This document shows, in pieces, positions 9,774 through 18,500 of a DNA stretch of 64,000 bases (positions are counted from its first letter, which is position 1; each line of letters begins with the position of its first letter). The position numbers and the translations under genes are program-made. The stretch covers positions 62,001 to 126,000 of the forward strand of contig NZ_JACC01000011.1 of NCBI RefSeq assembly GCF_000520955.1. Reading direction: 5' to 3'. The DNA is from Aquimarina pacifica (GTDB lineage: Bacteria > Bacteroidota > Bacteroidia > Flavobacteriales > Flavobacteriaceae). The notes under the pieces are model-generated. The model saw only the letters and a program-made list of their open reading frames with translations. It was not told the origin of the DNA and did not search any database.

Positions 9774-10499
9774 TTATGACTGCTTTTGTAATGGTGGAAA
9801 AAACAACTCTTGACCTACATTCAGTTTTCTGAAATTACTTATATTATTAACTCTAGCAACTTCTAGATAATACTTAGGATCTCCGTATATTCTAAAGGTC
9901 ATTAACGGAAGTGTATCGCCTGCTTTAACTATCCTATAATGTGTTAAATCAGGTGATTGATCATTTTGTTCATTTGAGCGCTTTTCTTTTTCTATAAATT
10001 TTTTAAACTTGGCTTTTACCAATGCTCTAAGTGGGGTTCCATCTGGTTTAAACAATTTGTATTCTATATCCATAGAAACCAGATGACACGGAAATGTTAA
10101 TGATCCCCAAATCACCATCAAATAGTTAGGCTTATGTTTATCTCCGTTATAATCATAAGCTGCTTTTTTAAAAGCATCTAGATCGTCAATAATACCATTC
10201 CCATTATCCTTATATACAGTATCATCACTACTAGAATTAGGATCATCACCATAATGCACGATTGCACCTGTACGATCAAAAAGAAATTCAAGATCAAGGT
10301 CTTCGGGAATAGATCTTACGAATTGTAGATCATTAGAACTTGTTCCTTGGGCTTGTTCCTCATTAAACTCTGTAGTAAGGGAGAAGCTATACTTTTCTGG
10401 ATTTAATAATGCTGTATATTTCAGATCTGGTAGTTCTTCGGTGAACTTTTCATCCTTAAAACAACGAATAACCAATTTTTGTAATTTGCCTGTACTCAT
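9774..10499 (-). CDS. LysM-containing baseplate hub protein (Afp7-like)
   Basis: A 241-residue protein with a C-terminal LysM-like segment (HYRIVKAGDTLPLMTFRIYG to NVGQELFFPPL, about residues 187-236). The N-terminal part (LLNPEKYSFSLTTEFNEEQA) is typical of the eCIS protein that bridges tube and spike. LysM here is more likely a structural hub domain than a peptidoglycan binder. It lies between the small DUF5908-like gene and the spike gene, in the conserved position for this family. Confidence 0.9.
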   Translation of the reverse strand: MSTGKLQKLVIRCFKDEKFTEELPDLKYTALLNPEKYSFSLTTEFNEEQAQGTSSNDLQFVRSIPEDLDLEFLFDRTGAIVHYGDDPNSSSDDTVYKDNGNGIIDDLDAFKKAAYDYNGDKHKPNYLMVIWGSLTFPCHLVSMDIEYKLFKPDGTPLRALVKAKFKKFIEKEKRSNEQNDQSPDLTHYRIVKAGDTLPLMTFRIYGDPKYYLEVARVNNISNFRKLNVGQELFFPPLQKQS

Positions 10500-10510
10500 T
10501 TTCTCAACGT

Positions 10511-10672
10511 TTAACGTTCATTCTTCGTCTCCAAGATTTCCATTACCCTTTCTACACAATTAGCAATCAATTCGGCATTTCCTTTTTGACCAGAAGAGGT
10601 AGCACCTTGAGACTGATTTTTGGTTTCATCAACGTTTATCTTTATATGTAATTCTTTGATCTCTATTGGCAT
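10511..10672 (-). CDS. small eCIS protein, DUF5908-like
   Basis: A 53-residue gene that is easy to miss. The frame runs MPIEIKELHIKINVDETKNQ..., with a Ser/Gln/Gly-rich middle and a C-terminal helix ending ELIANCVERVMEILETKNER. The opening MPIEIKELHIK is the hallmark I associate with DUF5908, a Bacteroidota family found in eCIS loci between tube and LysM genes. Its ATG overlaps the preceding tube stop in a TAATG joint, and 11 bases separate it from the LysM start. Function is unknown; an amphipathic assembly factor or adaptor is plausible. Confidence 0.82.
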   Translation of the reverse strand: MPIEIKELHIKINVDETKNQSQGATSSGQKGNAELIANCVERVMEILETKNER

Positions 10673-11115
10673 TAGTTAAGGGTTTTGAAATAATTATAGG
10701 TTAATTCTAAAGATTCTATCGCCAGTTTACTTTCTTCTGCATTAAAATCTTCTACAGCCCACTTCACTGGGTATGCATGAACAACATCCCAAGTAAGTAG
10801 CGGTTCATGCTTTTCGTTGAGTAGGATTACAGTAAGATTAATAGGCGCTATTTCTAGATCCTCAATGGCTTTTTTGCACCAATCTATTAATCCAGAATCG
10901 ATCAAAAGTCCTCGTTTCAATACTAGATTAGGGTATTTAGTCCTAACAGGAATTTTATGTTTAAATCGATTCTCTCCTCCTTCAGCGATTTCTTCGGTTT
11001 CGAGATCTACAGAAAGTCCCGAAACCGACTGAAATTGATGATCATTAGATGCACTGGTAATCCCTTGAAATTCTACTTTAAAATGAAACCCAACTGGTGG
11101 ATAGTATGCAGCCAT
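10672..11115 (-). CDS. inner tube protein, gp19-like, second copy (Afp5-like)
   Basis: A 147-residue T4 gp19-type tube protein: MAAYYPPVGFHFKVEF, VSGLSVDLETEEIAEGG, YPNLVLKRGLL, LLNEKHEPLLTWDV. It differs substantially from the first tube gene and sits nearer the baseplate genes. By analogy with Afp5/Pvc5 it is probably the tube initiator that joins the polymeric tube to the hub. It starts in a TAATG joint with the upstream tube gene and ends in another with the DUF5908-like gene. Confidence 0.9.
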   Translation of the reverse strand: MAAYYPPVGFHFKVEFQGITSASNDHQFQSVSGLSVDLETEEIAEGGENRFKHKIPVRTKYPNLVLKRGLLIDSGLIDWCKKAIEDLEIAPINLTVILLNEKHEPLLTWDVVHAYPVKWAVEDFNAEESKLAIESLELTYNYFKTLN

Positions 11116-11558
11116 TATAATAAGGATAACTTCTCATGAACAAATTCTGCTGTTTCTATTGCTATTTCATTACCATCAGCTTTGAGATCGGTAGATTGTA
11201 TTTTGGTTACATATGCCTGCTCTGCTTTCCAGGAAATAACGGGCTCATGTTTCTCATCAAGGAGACTAATGGTTAAATCACCTCTATATTGCTCTTCACC
11301 TTCTTGAAAATAAACTGTTTTGATCCATTGTTCGTAAAACTGCTTATTTGTATCTATAAATGTTCCTCTTTTGACTGTGATATTGCTATACTTAGCTAGT
11401 CCAGGTTGTTTTGTTTTATGATATTCATTATCGGCTCCTCCTCTATACTCTATCATTTCTCTTTCGAAGTCCAAACCTGATACTTCGGTACAATTAAACT
11501 CTGATTCACCAAAAGACACTCTAAAATGAAATTTTGGTAATGGATATGTTGCTGCCAT
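11115..11558 (-). CDS. inner tube protein, gp19-like, first copy (Afp1-like)
   Basis: A 147-residue tube protein: MAATYPLPKFHFRVSFG, TEVSGLDFEREMIEYRGG, YSNITVKRGTFID, SLLDEKHEPVISW. It belongs to the same family and has the same length as the next gene, but with a different N-terminal loop, so the two are ancient paralogues. Being the copy directly after the sheath gene, it is the better candidate for the main polymerising tube subunit. A 41-base gap follows the sheath gene, which may allow separate initiation for this highly needed product. Confidence 0.9.
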   Translation of the reverse strand: MAATYPLPKFHFRVSFGESEFNCTEVSGLDFEREMIEYRGGADNEYHKTKQPGLAKYSNITVKRGTFIDTNKQFYEQWIKTVYFQEGEEQYRGDLTISLLDEKHEPVISWKAEQAYVTKIQSTDLKADGNEIAIETAEFVHEKLSLL

Positions 11559-11599
11559 GTTTTGTATACTTTAAAAAATTAATTTTGATAATTTGTGGA

Positions 11600-13519
11600 T
11601 TATGCTTCTTGCATTTTATGAGAGAATTTAAGTATGATAAATTCTGCTGGGCGAACAACAGCCATACCTATTTCTACAAACATATACCCTTCTAAGATAT
11701 CTTGAGCTGTCATAGTTTCTCCTAATCCCACATTTACATAAAATGCTTTATCAGGTGTCGGTCCTGCTAACGCCCCTGCGCGCCATTGTAAATTGAGGAA
11801 ATTAGTGATCATCGCTTTTACTTTTACCCAAGTATTGGCATCATTAGGCTCAAAAACGAATTGTTCTGTTGCTTTTTTGATAGATTCTTCTGCCATATTA
11901 AAAAATCGACGCACCGAAACATATCTCCATTCATTATCATTACCCGCTAATGTTCTGGCACCCCATATTAAAGTCCCCTTACCAACAAAAGTTCTAATAG
12001 CATTAATAGACTTACCGCTTGTATGTACATTAAGTTCTCCTTGTTCTGCATGAGAAATATGTACTGTTGGTTTACTTACGTAGGTCATCCCCACATTAGC
12101 CGGGGCTTTCCATACACCTCTACTATTATCAACTCGCGCGTAAACACCTGCCATACCACTGCTTGGAGGCAATATCACTGGTAGTATGCTTATTTCTGCT
12201 TTTATTCTATTATATAAGGCATTATCACTTACTTCTAAAGAATCTAACGTACCAGAGGTAGGTGATGATCCACCAGATGCTGGCAATGCAGCTATTAATG
12301 CAAATAACTCCCCAGAAGCTAATAAGGTATCAATTCGAGCTTTTAATGCATCTCCTGCCGCATCTGTAGAATGAATCCCTAGTGCATCAAAAAGTCCTGG
12401 TTGATTAACAGAAATTTCATTTACAATTTTTAATTGTGAATCATCTGCATTTAATCTGTCAATACTTTTATTAAGATCCAAAATAGTTTGTTCGAGTACA
12501 TCGGTCAACCATGTATCTAATGCATTAGCTTCTGCATCAACGCTACCGTCGGTTCTGGCAATATCTATTGCGCTATTAATACCACTACTGACTCCATTAA
12601 TATAACTTATGATCTCATTAATCTTAGCCTTAAGATCTGGTATCATTGCAATAGCATCAGCATCGTTACCTGCAGCTGTAATATCTGTATCAATCACACC
12701 TAACTCTGTAATAAGTGTTTCTAGATCGGTGGTGTCTATGGCATCAGATATGTCTTGTACCGATTCTTGAAGATTCGTTGTATCTGTAGAGCTTTCGTTA
12801 ACTGTAACCTGACTATCAGCATATTGATAATCCAAAATAGTTTCTACAAATGGATAATATGCGGCTCCATATTTGATAAAATCTTTTCCAAGGGTCATCC
12901 CAGCTCGTAATTCTCCTATATTAGGATCTACGATTGCAGTATTATCATAACTATATGTATCAATAATGGTAAAACGATCTTGTAAGTCTTCACACTGAAT
13001 AAGTGCTTGTTCATAGAGACCATACATAGAGCCACTATCGGGTAGTGATGTTGCATCTGGAAAAACAATCAAAGTAGGCTCATCCTCTTTTTTTATAATT
13101 TCTAATCCTTTTCGCAAACCAACTGTTGTTGTTGTTCCTAAGGCGACCGTAGAAATAGAACCGTCGCCGTATTGATCTACAGATACAATATAACACGGCC
13201 CACCACCATTAGCAAAATATAGTTGCATAGAATAATACATCAGAAAAGGTGAACGTGTTGCAGGAGTAGGTACAGAAATAACATCATCAACAACATTGAC
13301 AACGATTCCTGTTTCTAATTCTGCTCCGCCAAAATAGTTTTCATATTCTAGCATAGAAGATATTCTTGTAGGAATCTCATTGAGATCTCCTTCTTCTTTA
13401 TTCGTCGCTTTTTCTGTATATCCTATAAAAGCAGGAATAGCCGTTGCGACTTGAGCTACAGACGGAGGAAACTTAGCAATCTCCTCAACATAAACTCCTG
13501 GTGTACTGTACGGTGCCAT
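11600..13519 (-). CDS. contractile tail sheath protein with large insertion
   Basis: A 639-residue sheath protein. The N-terminus is classic (YSTPGVYVEEIAKFPPSVAQ) and so is the C-terminal domain (GVWKAPANVGM; KGTLIWGARTLAG; WRYVSVRRFFNMAEESI; ending near AVVRPAEFIIL). Between them, about residues 235-445, lies a Ser/Thr/Asp-rich insertion with predicted short helices that breaks the conserved core and ends just before the LPPSSGMAGVYARVDNSRG segment. Only one sheath gene is present, whereas Afp/PVC loci carry several. The insertion probably forms a surface domain on the sheath. A 30-base gap separates it from the upstream gene. Confidence 0.93.
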   Translation of the reverse strand: MAPYSTPGVYVEEIAKFPPSVAQVATAIPAFIGYTEKATNKEEGDLNEIPTRISSMLEYENYFGGAELETGIVVNVVDDVISVPTPATRSPFLMYYSMQLYFANGGGPCYIVSVDQYGDGSISTVALGTTTTVGLRKGLEIIKKEDEPTLIVFPDATSLPDSGSMYGLYEQALIQCEDLQDRFTIIDTYSYDNTAIVDPNIGELRAGMTLGKDFIKYGAAYYPFVETILDYQYADSQVTVNESSTDTTNLQESVQDISDAIDTTDLETLITELGVIDTDITAAGNDADAIAMIPDLKAKINEIISYINGVSSGINSAIDIARTDGSVDAEANALDTWLTDVLEQTILDLNKSIDRLNADDSQLKIVNEISVNQPGLFDALGIHSTDAAGDALKARIDTLLASGELFALIAALPASGGSSPTSGTLDSLEVSDNALYNRIKAEISILPVILPPSSGMAGVYARVDNSRGVWKAPANVGMTYVSKPTVHISHAEQGELNVHTSGKSINAIRTFVGKGTLIWGARTLAGNDNEWRYVSVRRFFNMAEESIKKATEQFVFEPNDANTWVKVKAMITNFLNLQWRAGALAGPTPDKAFYVNVGLGETMTAQDILEGYMFVEIGMAVVRPAEFIILKFSHKMQEA

Positions 13520-13549
13520 AATTTGTGAATTTTAATTTTGATTAACTTT

Positions 13550-14548
13550 TTAAATAAATATTTCTGAATAAACTTTACCTTCTTCTGTTCTTATGATATC
13601 CTTATCTGGATTAAGAAGAAATGTATTTCTTAATCTTGGGGTTAATCGATTAGGTCTTAATGCTATAAACCCCTTTTGAGTCAAGGGATACGCTATATTT
13701 GTAATATATTCTTTATCCTCTTCTACATTAATATATTTCCAATAAGTTTCTCTATTCTTAAACTGAATTTCTGAACTCAGTATCTCTTCGGGCAAACAAG
13801 CAATATCCTTATTAGGTGCATCGGGAATAAGAACAGTATTGTTTTCTAATAGATCATTGGCATCTCCTTTCACTGTAATTTGTATATATCCCAGTTGTCC
13901 GTTTCTCTTTTGAGCGGCATTATAACTATCTAATAATGTAGCATTTTCGGGGAGTTCGATATCAGCTTCATCCATTTTGATAATCAATTCTAATCCGGTA
14001 TCATTCATAGGAGCAACTTCATTGTTCAGAATCTCATGAGTCATTTTTCTGGTGCCCTCTGGAGTTAATAAAAAATTAGTATGCTCTTGTTTCGAGTCAA
14101 AGAGATCAGGAAAAGATACAGGCTCTGTAGTGGGTATTACATTTGTAAAAAAATACAACTGTGCTTCATCATCTACGATTGTATTGGTGTAATTAGTAAA
14201 TGTTGAATCTTTATACCTCAATTCAAATGTGAATGTGAGGTCATCACCTAATTCGACCTTCGGAGCATATACCTCAGAATTATCCGAAGCTTTTTCATAC
14301 TGATCAACATGAATAAACATAACAAAACCTCTATCTGATAATCGGAATATTATTTTATGATTTTGGAGTCGCATTCGTGTAATAGGAGTTGGTATAATTT
14401 CTAAATACTCAGAAACCTTGTACCCTAAAAGTTGATTTTTCTGATCTTCTTCAGACATTGAGATAAACTTATCATCTCCATCATCCAAAAAATAATCATG
14501 GTCTATGTTGACCTCTAACAATGGCTTATATACAATTCGAAAACTCAT
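13550..14548 (-). CDS. unrecognised eCIS protein, cap-adaptor candidate
   Basis: A 332-residue protein without signal peptide, membrane segment or a domain I recognise. It is acidic, with beta-rich stretches (RMRLQNHKIIFRLSDRGFVM; DDLTFTFELRYKD). It sits between the DUF4255 cap gene and the sheath gene and starts in a TAATG joint with the former. A gene at this place in the related Algoriphagus system encodes a cap-adaptor protein, as I recall. That analogy rests on position and size only, so the role is inferred. Confidence 0.6.
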   Translation of the reverse strand: MSFRIVYKPLLEVNIDHDYFLDDGDDKFISMSEEDQKNQLLGYKVSEYLEIIPTPITRMRLQNHKIIFRLSDRGFVMFIHVDQYEKASDNSEVYAPKVELGDDLTFTFELRYKDSTFTNYTNTIVDDEAQLYFFTNVIPTTEPVSFPDLFDSKQEHTNFLLTPEGTRKMTHEILNNEVAPMNDTGLELIIKMDEADIELPENATLLDSYNAAQKRNGQLGYIQITVKGDANDLLENNTVLIPDAPNKDIACLPEEILSSEIQFKNRETYWKYINVEEDKEYITNIAYPLTQKGFIALRPNRLTPRLRNTFLLNPDKDIIRTEEGKVYSEIFI

Positions 14549-15123
14549 TAGATTTTGTTTAAGGTTGCTCCGATTTCTGTAATAATTGCTCCCTGAACTG
14601 TAGTTACATCTCTTTCGATTTCAAGCAATCTAATCTTGTATATAACCGAAGGATATTGTTTACCTCCCAATATCCCCCAGATATAACTCAGTTGTTCGAA
14701 TGATGGGGTATATAATTCTGTAATAAACTTAAAGTTGCCAATCTCCTGCATATCTGCGTCATCTCGATTGAAATTACTATTGACATGTGTAAATACATTT
14801 TTGCCCTGAAAAAATTCGATAACCTTAGAAATACTCTTTAATGACTCTACATATAATTGATTGTTGGCACTAAAAATCACATACAAATTGACATTTACTT
14901 TAGGGTTTTTGTAGGATACCGTATTTCCTTCTATGCTGTAATTAGGAATGTTTTTTAAGGTAGGTTCTTCGTCTATATTAAGTAATGACAAAATAACATC
15001 AGAATCTTCATCATCTTCACCATCTCCAGTCGAAGCATTGGCAATATTACCAAGCGCGACCGTAGTATCTTCAAAATAAGAATTCACTTCTTCTTTGACA
15101 ATTTGTAGTACTTGAAAAATCAT
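14548..15123 (-). CDS. DUF4255 tail-terminator (cap) protein, Afp16-like
   Basis: A 191-residue DUF4255 protein. It opens with a helix (MIFQVLQIVKEEVNSYF), has an ISLLNIDEEPTLKN-type segment and a conserved end (YPSVIYKIRLLEIER). These proteins cap the distal end of the tube and sheath and set particle length. It is the first gene of the eCIS operon. I could not find a clear TAnnTTTG promoter in the 300 bases upstream, so the operon may use another sigma factor or an activator. Confidence 0.88.
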   Translation of the reverse strand: MIFQVLQIVKEEVNSYFEDTTVALGNIANASTGDGEDDEDSDVILSLLNIDEEPTLKNIPNYSIEGNTVSYKNPKVNVNLYVIFSANNQLYVESLKSISKVIEFFQGKNVFTHVNSNFNRDDADMQEIGNFKFITELYTPSFEQLSYIWGILGGKQYPSVIYKIRLLEIERDVTTVQGAIITEIGATLNKI

Positions 15124-15940
15124 TTAACAGTGGTTTATAAGTATCAATTGTATTCAAAACAAAACACACTTCGTCTGAAAACATAAAAGCTATCTAACTC
15201 AAAAAAAATAATAATCATTGACATCTAGACTCACATAAGAACTATGCAAATCTTCTCCTTCCTAAAAGACAGGAACTTCATTTTTCTCCTTTATTAATGA
15301 AAAAAAATGTTCAACAAAAAAAGGAATCTAAAATCTCTTTTTGTCAGGGGGTAATCTTCTCTAAATATACAAAAAAAGTTCATTGAATTCGCTCTGAAAA
15401 AAAATAATTTTGAATTTACGGCTTTACTTTATAACAAGTAAGGTTAACACTCACCATGCCAAAAAAACGAACTAAATATCTGCTTATCAGTTAATTAAAT
15501 TAAATATTTATTTTTTGTGTTATTATACCCTATTGCTTACACCTACTATTAACCATAGGAAATATGACTGTTATCCACCATCACAATTTGATCATAGAAA
15601 AGACGTTGCTTTGTGCCTAAATTTTTTAAAAAAAATTGCTTACACGATTCATTATTCCGTAAAAAAAACATTTTTCAACTTCTTACTCCGAGCGATTCTT
15701 TCTCAAGCAATGAATTCATTTTTTTGAGGATAAAAAAGGTGATTTTTTGATAATTTGAAACCTCTTTTTTTGACTTGATGACACGGTTATAAGGTCATAA
15801 AAGCATAAAAGATGTTTAAAAAAGATGATTTTAAAAGAAATTATAAAAAGTCAAGATGAGTTTCAATTAATATACTCGTGCAAAAACATTATTTTTGCCC
15901 CTCATTTTTCACATAAAACAGTAATTAAAATTAGGTACAC
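15124..15940. other. 817-bp divergent non-coding gap
   Basis: This gap lies between the divergent eCIS operon and the hydrolase gene. It is AT-rich with many A and T tracts. The plus-strand promoter of the hydrolase is the only element I can support. A 70-codon plus-strand frame at 15515-15727 is low-complexity and has no recognisable product. The leader of the eCIS operon must lie in the left part, but no consensus promoter is evident there. Confidence 0.6.
15890..15897 (+). promoter_or_regulatory. -7 element of hydrolase promoter
   Basis: TATTTTTG matches the Bacteroidota TAnnTTTG -7 box, 43 bases before the ATG at 15941. No good TTTG -33 box lies at 19-21 bases, so strength is uncertain. 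Confidence 0.5.
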
Positions 15941-16555
15941 ATGAAAATACTTGGAATTGGAAAAAACTACGTAAATAGCAAAGAAGAAATTGCCGCCATA
16001 AAAAATGGAAAACAAGTTATTTTTTCTAAACCTGAATCTAGTTTGGTTACCAACAATAATGATGTGGTTTTTCCGGCATGTTCTAATGAAGTAGCATATG
16101 AGGTTGAATTAGTTATAAAAATAGGAAAGAAAGGAAAAGACATCGCAGAAAATAACGCTGCTTCTTATATTTCTGAAATTGCAGTAGGTATTGACTATAC
16201 CGCAAAAGATATCCTAAGTAGATACAGAGAAACCAAAGGTCCTTGGGATTTGGCCAAGGGGTTTGATGGTGCAGCACCAATTTCTTCTTTTATCAGTATT
16301 TCTTCTTTTGAGGATTTAAATGCTATTAATTTTGATTTAAAAATTAATGGAGAACAAAAACAAGTAGGTACTACTGATATGATGATTTATAATTTTAATG
16401 AAATTATAGCGTACATATCACAGTTTATGACTCTAGAACCAGGAGATCTTATTTTTACAGGAACACCAGCTGCTGGAGTTGGTTTAATTTCTAAAGGAGA
16501 TCATCTTCAAGCGTCTATAGAAGGAGAATTATTATTAGATTTTAAGATGATATAA
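15941..16555 (+). CDS. fumarylacetoacetate hydrolase (FAH) family protein, YcgM-like
   Basis: A 204-residue single-domain FAH-family enzyme, the size of YcgM/FAHD1-type acylpyruvases and oxaloacetate decarboxylases. Visible features are the metal-binding pair in YEVELVIKIG (E54, E56), GIDYTAKD with D85, the substrate lysine region LAKGFDGAAP, and the closing MTLEPGDLIFTGTPAGVG-like segment (here TPAAGVG). It likely hydrolyses a small acylpyruvate or decarboxylates oxaloacetate in the cytoplasm. It stands alone between a promoter and a strong terminator and is divergent from the eCIS operon, so I do not link it to that system. Confidence 0.9.
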   Translation: MKILGIGKNYVNSKEEIAAIKNGKQVIFSKPESSLVTNNNDVVFPACSNEVAYEVELVIKIGKKGKDIAENNAASYISEIAVGIDYTAKDILSRYRETKGPWDLAKGFDGAAPISSFISISSFEDLNAINFDLKINGEQKQVGTTDMMIYNFNEIIAYISQFMTLEPGDLIFTGTPAAGVGLISKGDHLQASIEGELLLDFKMI

Positions 16556-16595
16556 TACATCTTTATATATATTCTAATTCACATAGAAAATATAA

Positions 16596-16628
16596 AAAAC
16601 CACTACGATCGTAGTGGTTTTAATTTTT
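16596..16628 (+). terminator. rho-independent terminator after FAH gene
   Basis: A perfect 13-bp inverted repeat (16596-16608 with 16609-16621, aaaaccactacga / tcgtagtggtttt) is followed by a T-rich tail. It begins about 40 bases after the FAH stop codon. The arms begin and end with A and T runs, so it can work in both directions. Confidence 0.9.
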
Positions 16629-17438
16629 TTAGTGTTCGTTATTTCTCATTGCATCCAGAAACTCTGGAGGTATCCCAATGTGCAACACAATGTTACCATA
16701 AGGTAGATCTATTTTGGGTTTTCCCTGGGGTATTTAAGTACTCTCTTTAGCTCACAGATTTAGGGTCTTTTGCTAATGTCCTCACACTTTATTTCTCCCT
16801 GATGTTATAAAAACTATTATTTATCTAACTATCGTCATAATCTTCAAAATAATATTTTTAACAACATCAATGCTATTACTTAGCGTTACTAAAATACTAA
16901 AAAACAACGATTAAAAACAAATAAAATCGACAAAATACACAAATTTTAACATAAAGATCAAAAAACTCTTTCTTTAGAAAACTAATTTTCTATTTCTTGT
17001 CTTGTAACTCCCACATTCTGTAACAACATTTTCTACGCGATCTTTTTATGAAGAATACAACAGATCACGCCTATTTTTAGTCAAAATATTTTATACAACG
17101 AGTAAGTAGACTGATATGCTATGAAGCGCTCACGTAACTCAAAACCATATTCACTTTATCTATTAGCTACTCTATCTAAGCACCTATTTGCATTTGATAT
17201 GGTTTTGCTTAACATATGTATCAACAATTGTGGAATCTCTATTTACATAACGCAGACACCAAGAGCATAAAACATTGTTTTACAACACCTTACTCATAGT
17301 CTTAATTTACACTTAGCATAAAGGGGATAAAAGCTAATACACTACGGGGAAACCCTAATTAATTTGTTAATTTTATGTAAACTTATTGTAAAATTAGGTA
17401 TTTTTACATTCTAATTTACTGATTTCACCCCTTTTTAC
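16629..17438. other. 810-bp gap with a possible decayed coding remnant
   Basis: Near its left end the minus strand (about 16632 to 16735) reads as a plausible protein tail, IPQGKPKIDLPYGNIVLHIG then IPPEFLDAMRNNEH and a stop, but a stop codon lies directly upstream in frame and no start is present. It looks like the end of a deleted gene. The rest is AT-rich and I see no gene in it. Confidence 0.4.
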
Positions 17439-17720
17439 ATGAAAATCAATTGGTTATCTGAAACGCCCGAAAATGGTTCTGATATTCAGAATTCTCTGAA
17501 GCAGGAATATAATTTTAGACAAAAGACTACCATGTTCTTACTTGAACTTATAGAAAGTAAAGATTGGATTGATTTAAGTCTGATTGAATTCGATTTTTGT
17601 CCGAAACTTAATAGTTTTTCTATCTCTAAAAACACTCCAGAACCAGTATATTCATTTTTATCAGAACTTTCTACTAAATCATCTGTTCAATCAAAGATAC
17701 CTTGGTTAGAATACCAATAA
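17439..17720 (+). CDS. orphan hypothetical protein, 93 aa
   Basis: A 93-residue frame (MKINWLSETPENGSD... to ...KIPWLEYQ) with no signal peptide, membrane segment or family I recognise. The composition is normal for a protein of this genome, with a hydrophobic core (TTMFLLELIESKDWIDLSLI), so it is probably real. It is convergent with the LytTR regulator gene, with 19 bases between the stops, and no near neighbour is on its strand. Confidence 0.55.
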   Translation: MKINWLSETPENGSDIQNSLKQEYNFRQKTTMFLLELIESKDWIDLSLIEFDFCPKLNSFSISKNTPEPVYSFLSELSTKSSVQSKIPWLEYQ

Positions 17721-17739
17721 ATTAGCTTTACTTTTTTAC

Positions 17740-18489
17740 CTATCGATGTAATCGGTCTAGAATCTCCATCACCTCAGTTTTTTTTCGAACAGAGACAGGG
17801 ATACTTTCTCCACTTTTCAACATGAGATAGCCTCCATCTGTTTTTATAAATGCACTAATACACTGCAGATTAACCAAATGACTTTGGTGAACTCTCAAGA
17901 ACTGATAATTCTTAAGCATATCAGCAAAATACTTTAGTGTTTTGGTTACAAAGATCTTTTGTCCATCCTGAAGAAAAAAGATAGTGTTATTGCTATCTGA
18001 TTCACAACGGATGATATCATCTAGATTAACAATTATTATTTTATCAAGTGTATGTAATGATATTTTATCAGGCTTTTGCTCTGGTGCAGATAGTGTTTCT
18101 TTTAAAATATTTATACGTTCTTGATTAGGCTGAATTTGTTCTTTTGCTTTTGCAATGGCGAGAGCCAAATCTTCATTCGAATAAGGTTTTAGAACATAAT
18201 CAATAGCCGCAAATTTGAAAGCTCTTATTGCGAATTCATCACTAGCTGTCACAAAAATAATTTTCGATTTCAGATTAGGAAATATCTCTAGTACGTCAAA
18301 CCCTGTACCATCACCCAGCATAATATCTAAAAATAAAATATCAGGCTGTTTATTTCGTAATGACTTTGCAGCTTCAACAACACTTCGTGCAGTATCAACT
18401 ACTTCTATTTCGGGATGATTTGTTTCTAGATCACTTCTTAATAACTGAAGTGCATCAGACATGTCGTCTACAATAGTGGCTGTAAGCAT
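17740..18489 (-). CDS. LytTR response regulator
   Basis: A 249-residue regulator. The receiver domain (residues 1-120) has acidic-pocket residues D8/D9, phospho-acceptor D55 in DILFLDIMLGDG and a K in DYVLKPY. The C-terminal LytTR DNA-binding domain covers about 145-245 (FLRVHQSHLVNL; GGYLMLKSGESIPVSVRKK). It lies 11 bases after the sensor kinase gene on the same strand, so the two form a cognate pair. Targets are unknown. Confidence 0.95.
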   Translation of the reverse strand: MLTATIVDDMSDALQLLRSDLETNHPEIEVVDTARSVVEAAKSLRNKQPDILFLDIMLGDGTGFDVLEIFPNLKSKIIFVTASDEFAIRAFKFAAIDYVLKPYSNEDLALAIAKAKEQIQPNQERINILKETLSAPEQKPDKISLHTLDKIIIVNLDDIIRCESDSNNTIFFLQDGQKIFVTKTLKYFADMLKNYQFLRVHQSHLVNLQCISAFIKTDGGYLMLKSGESIPVSVRKKTEVMEILDRLHR

Positions 18490-18500
18490 AGTATAATATC

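Noticed and set aside
15515..15727. 70-codon plus-strand frame in the eCIS/FAH gap
   Set aside because: Composition is low-complexity with K/F runs, there is no leader or family, and it lies in an AT-rich control region.
15941..16555. FAH-family gene as an eCIS effector
   Set aside because: It is divergent from the eCIS operon, has its own promoter and terminator, and is a standard single-domain metabolic enzyme.
17387..17408. Promoter before the 93-residue orphan gene
   Set aside because: A TTG and a TATTTTTA box are present but only 10 bases apart, too close for the Bacteroidota pattern.
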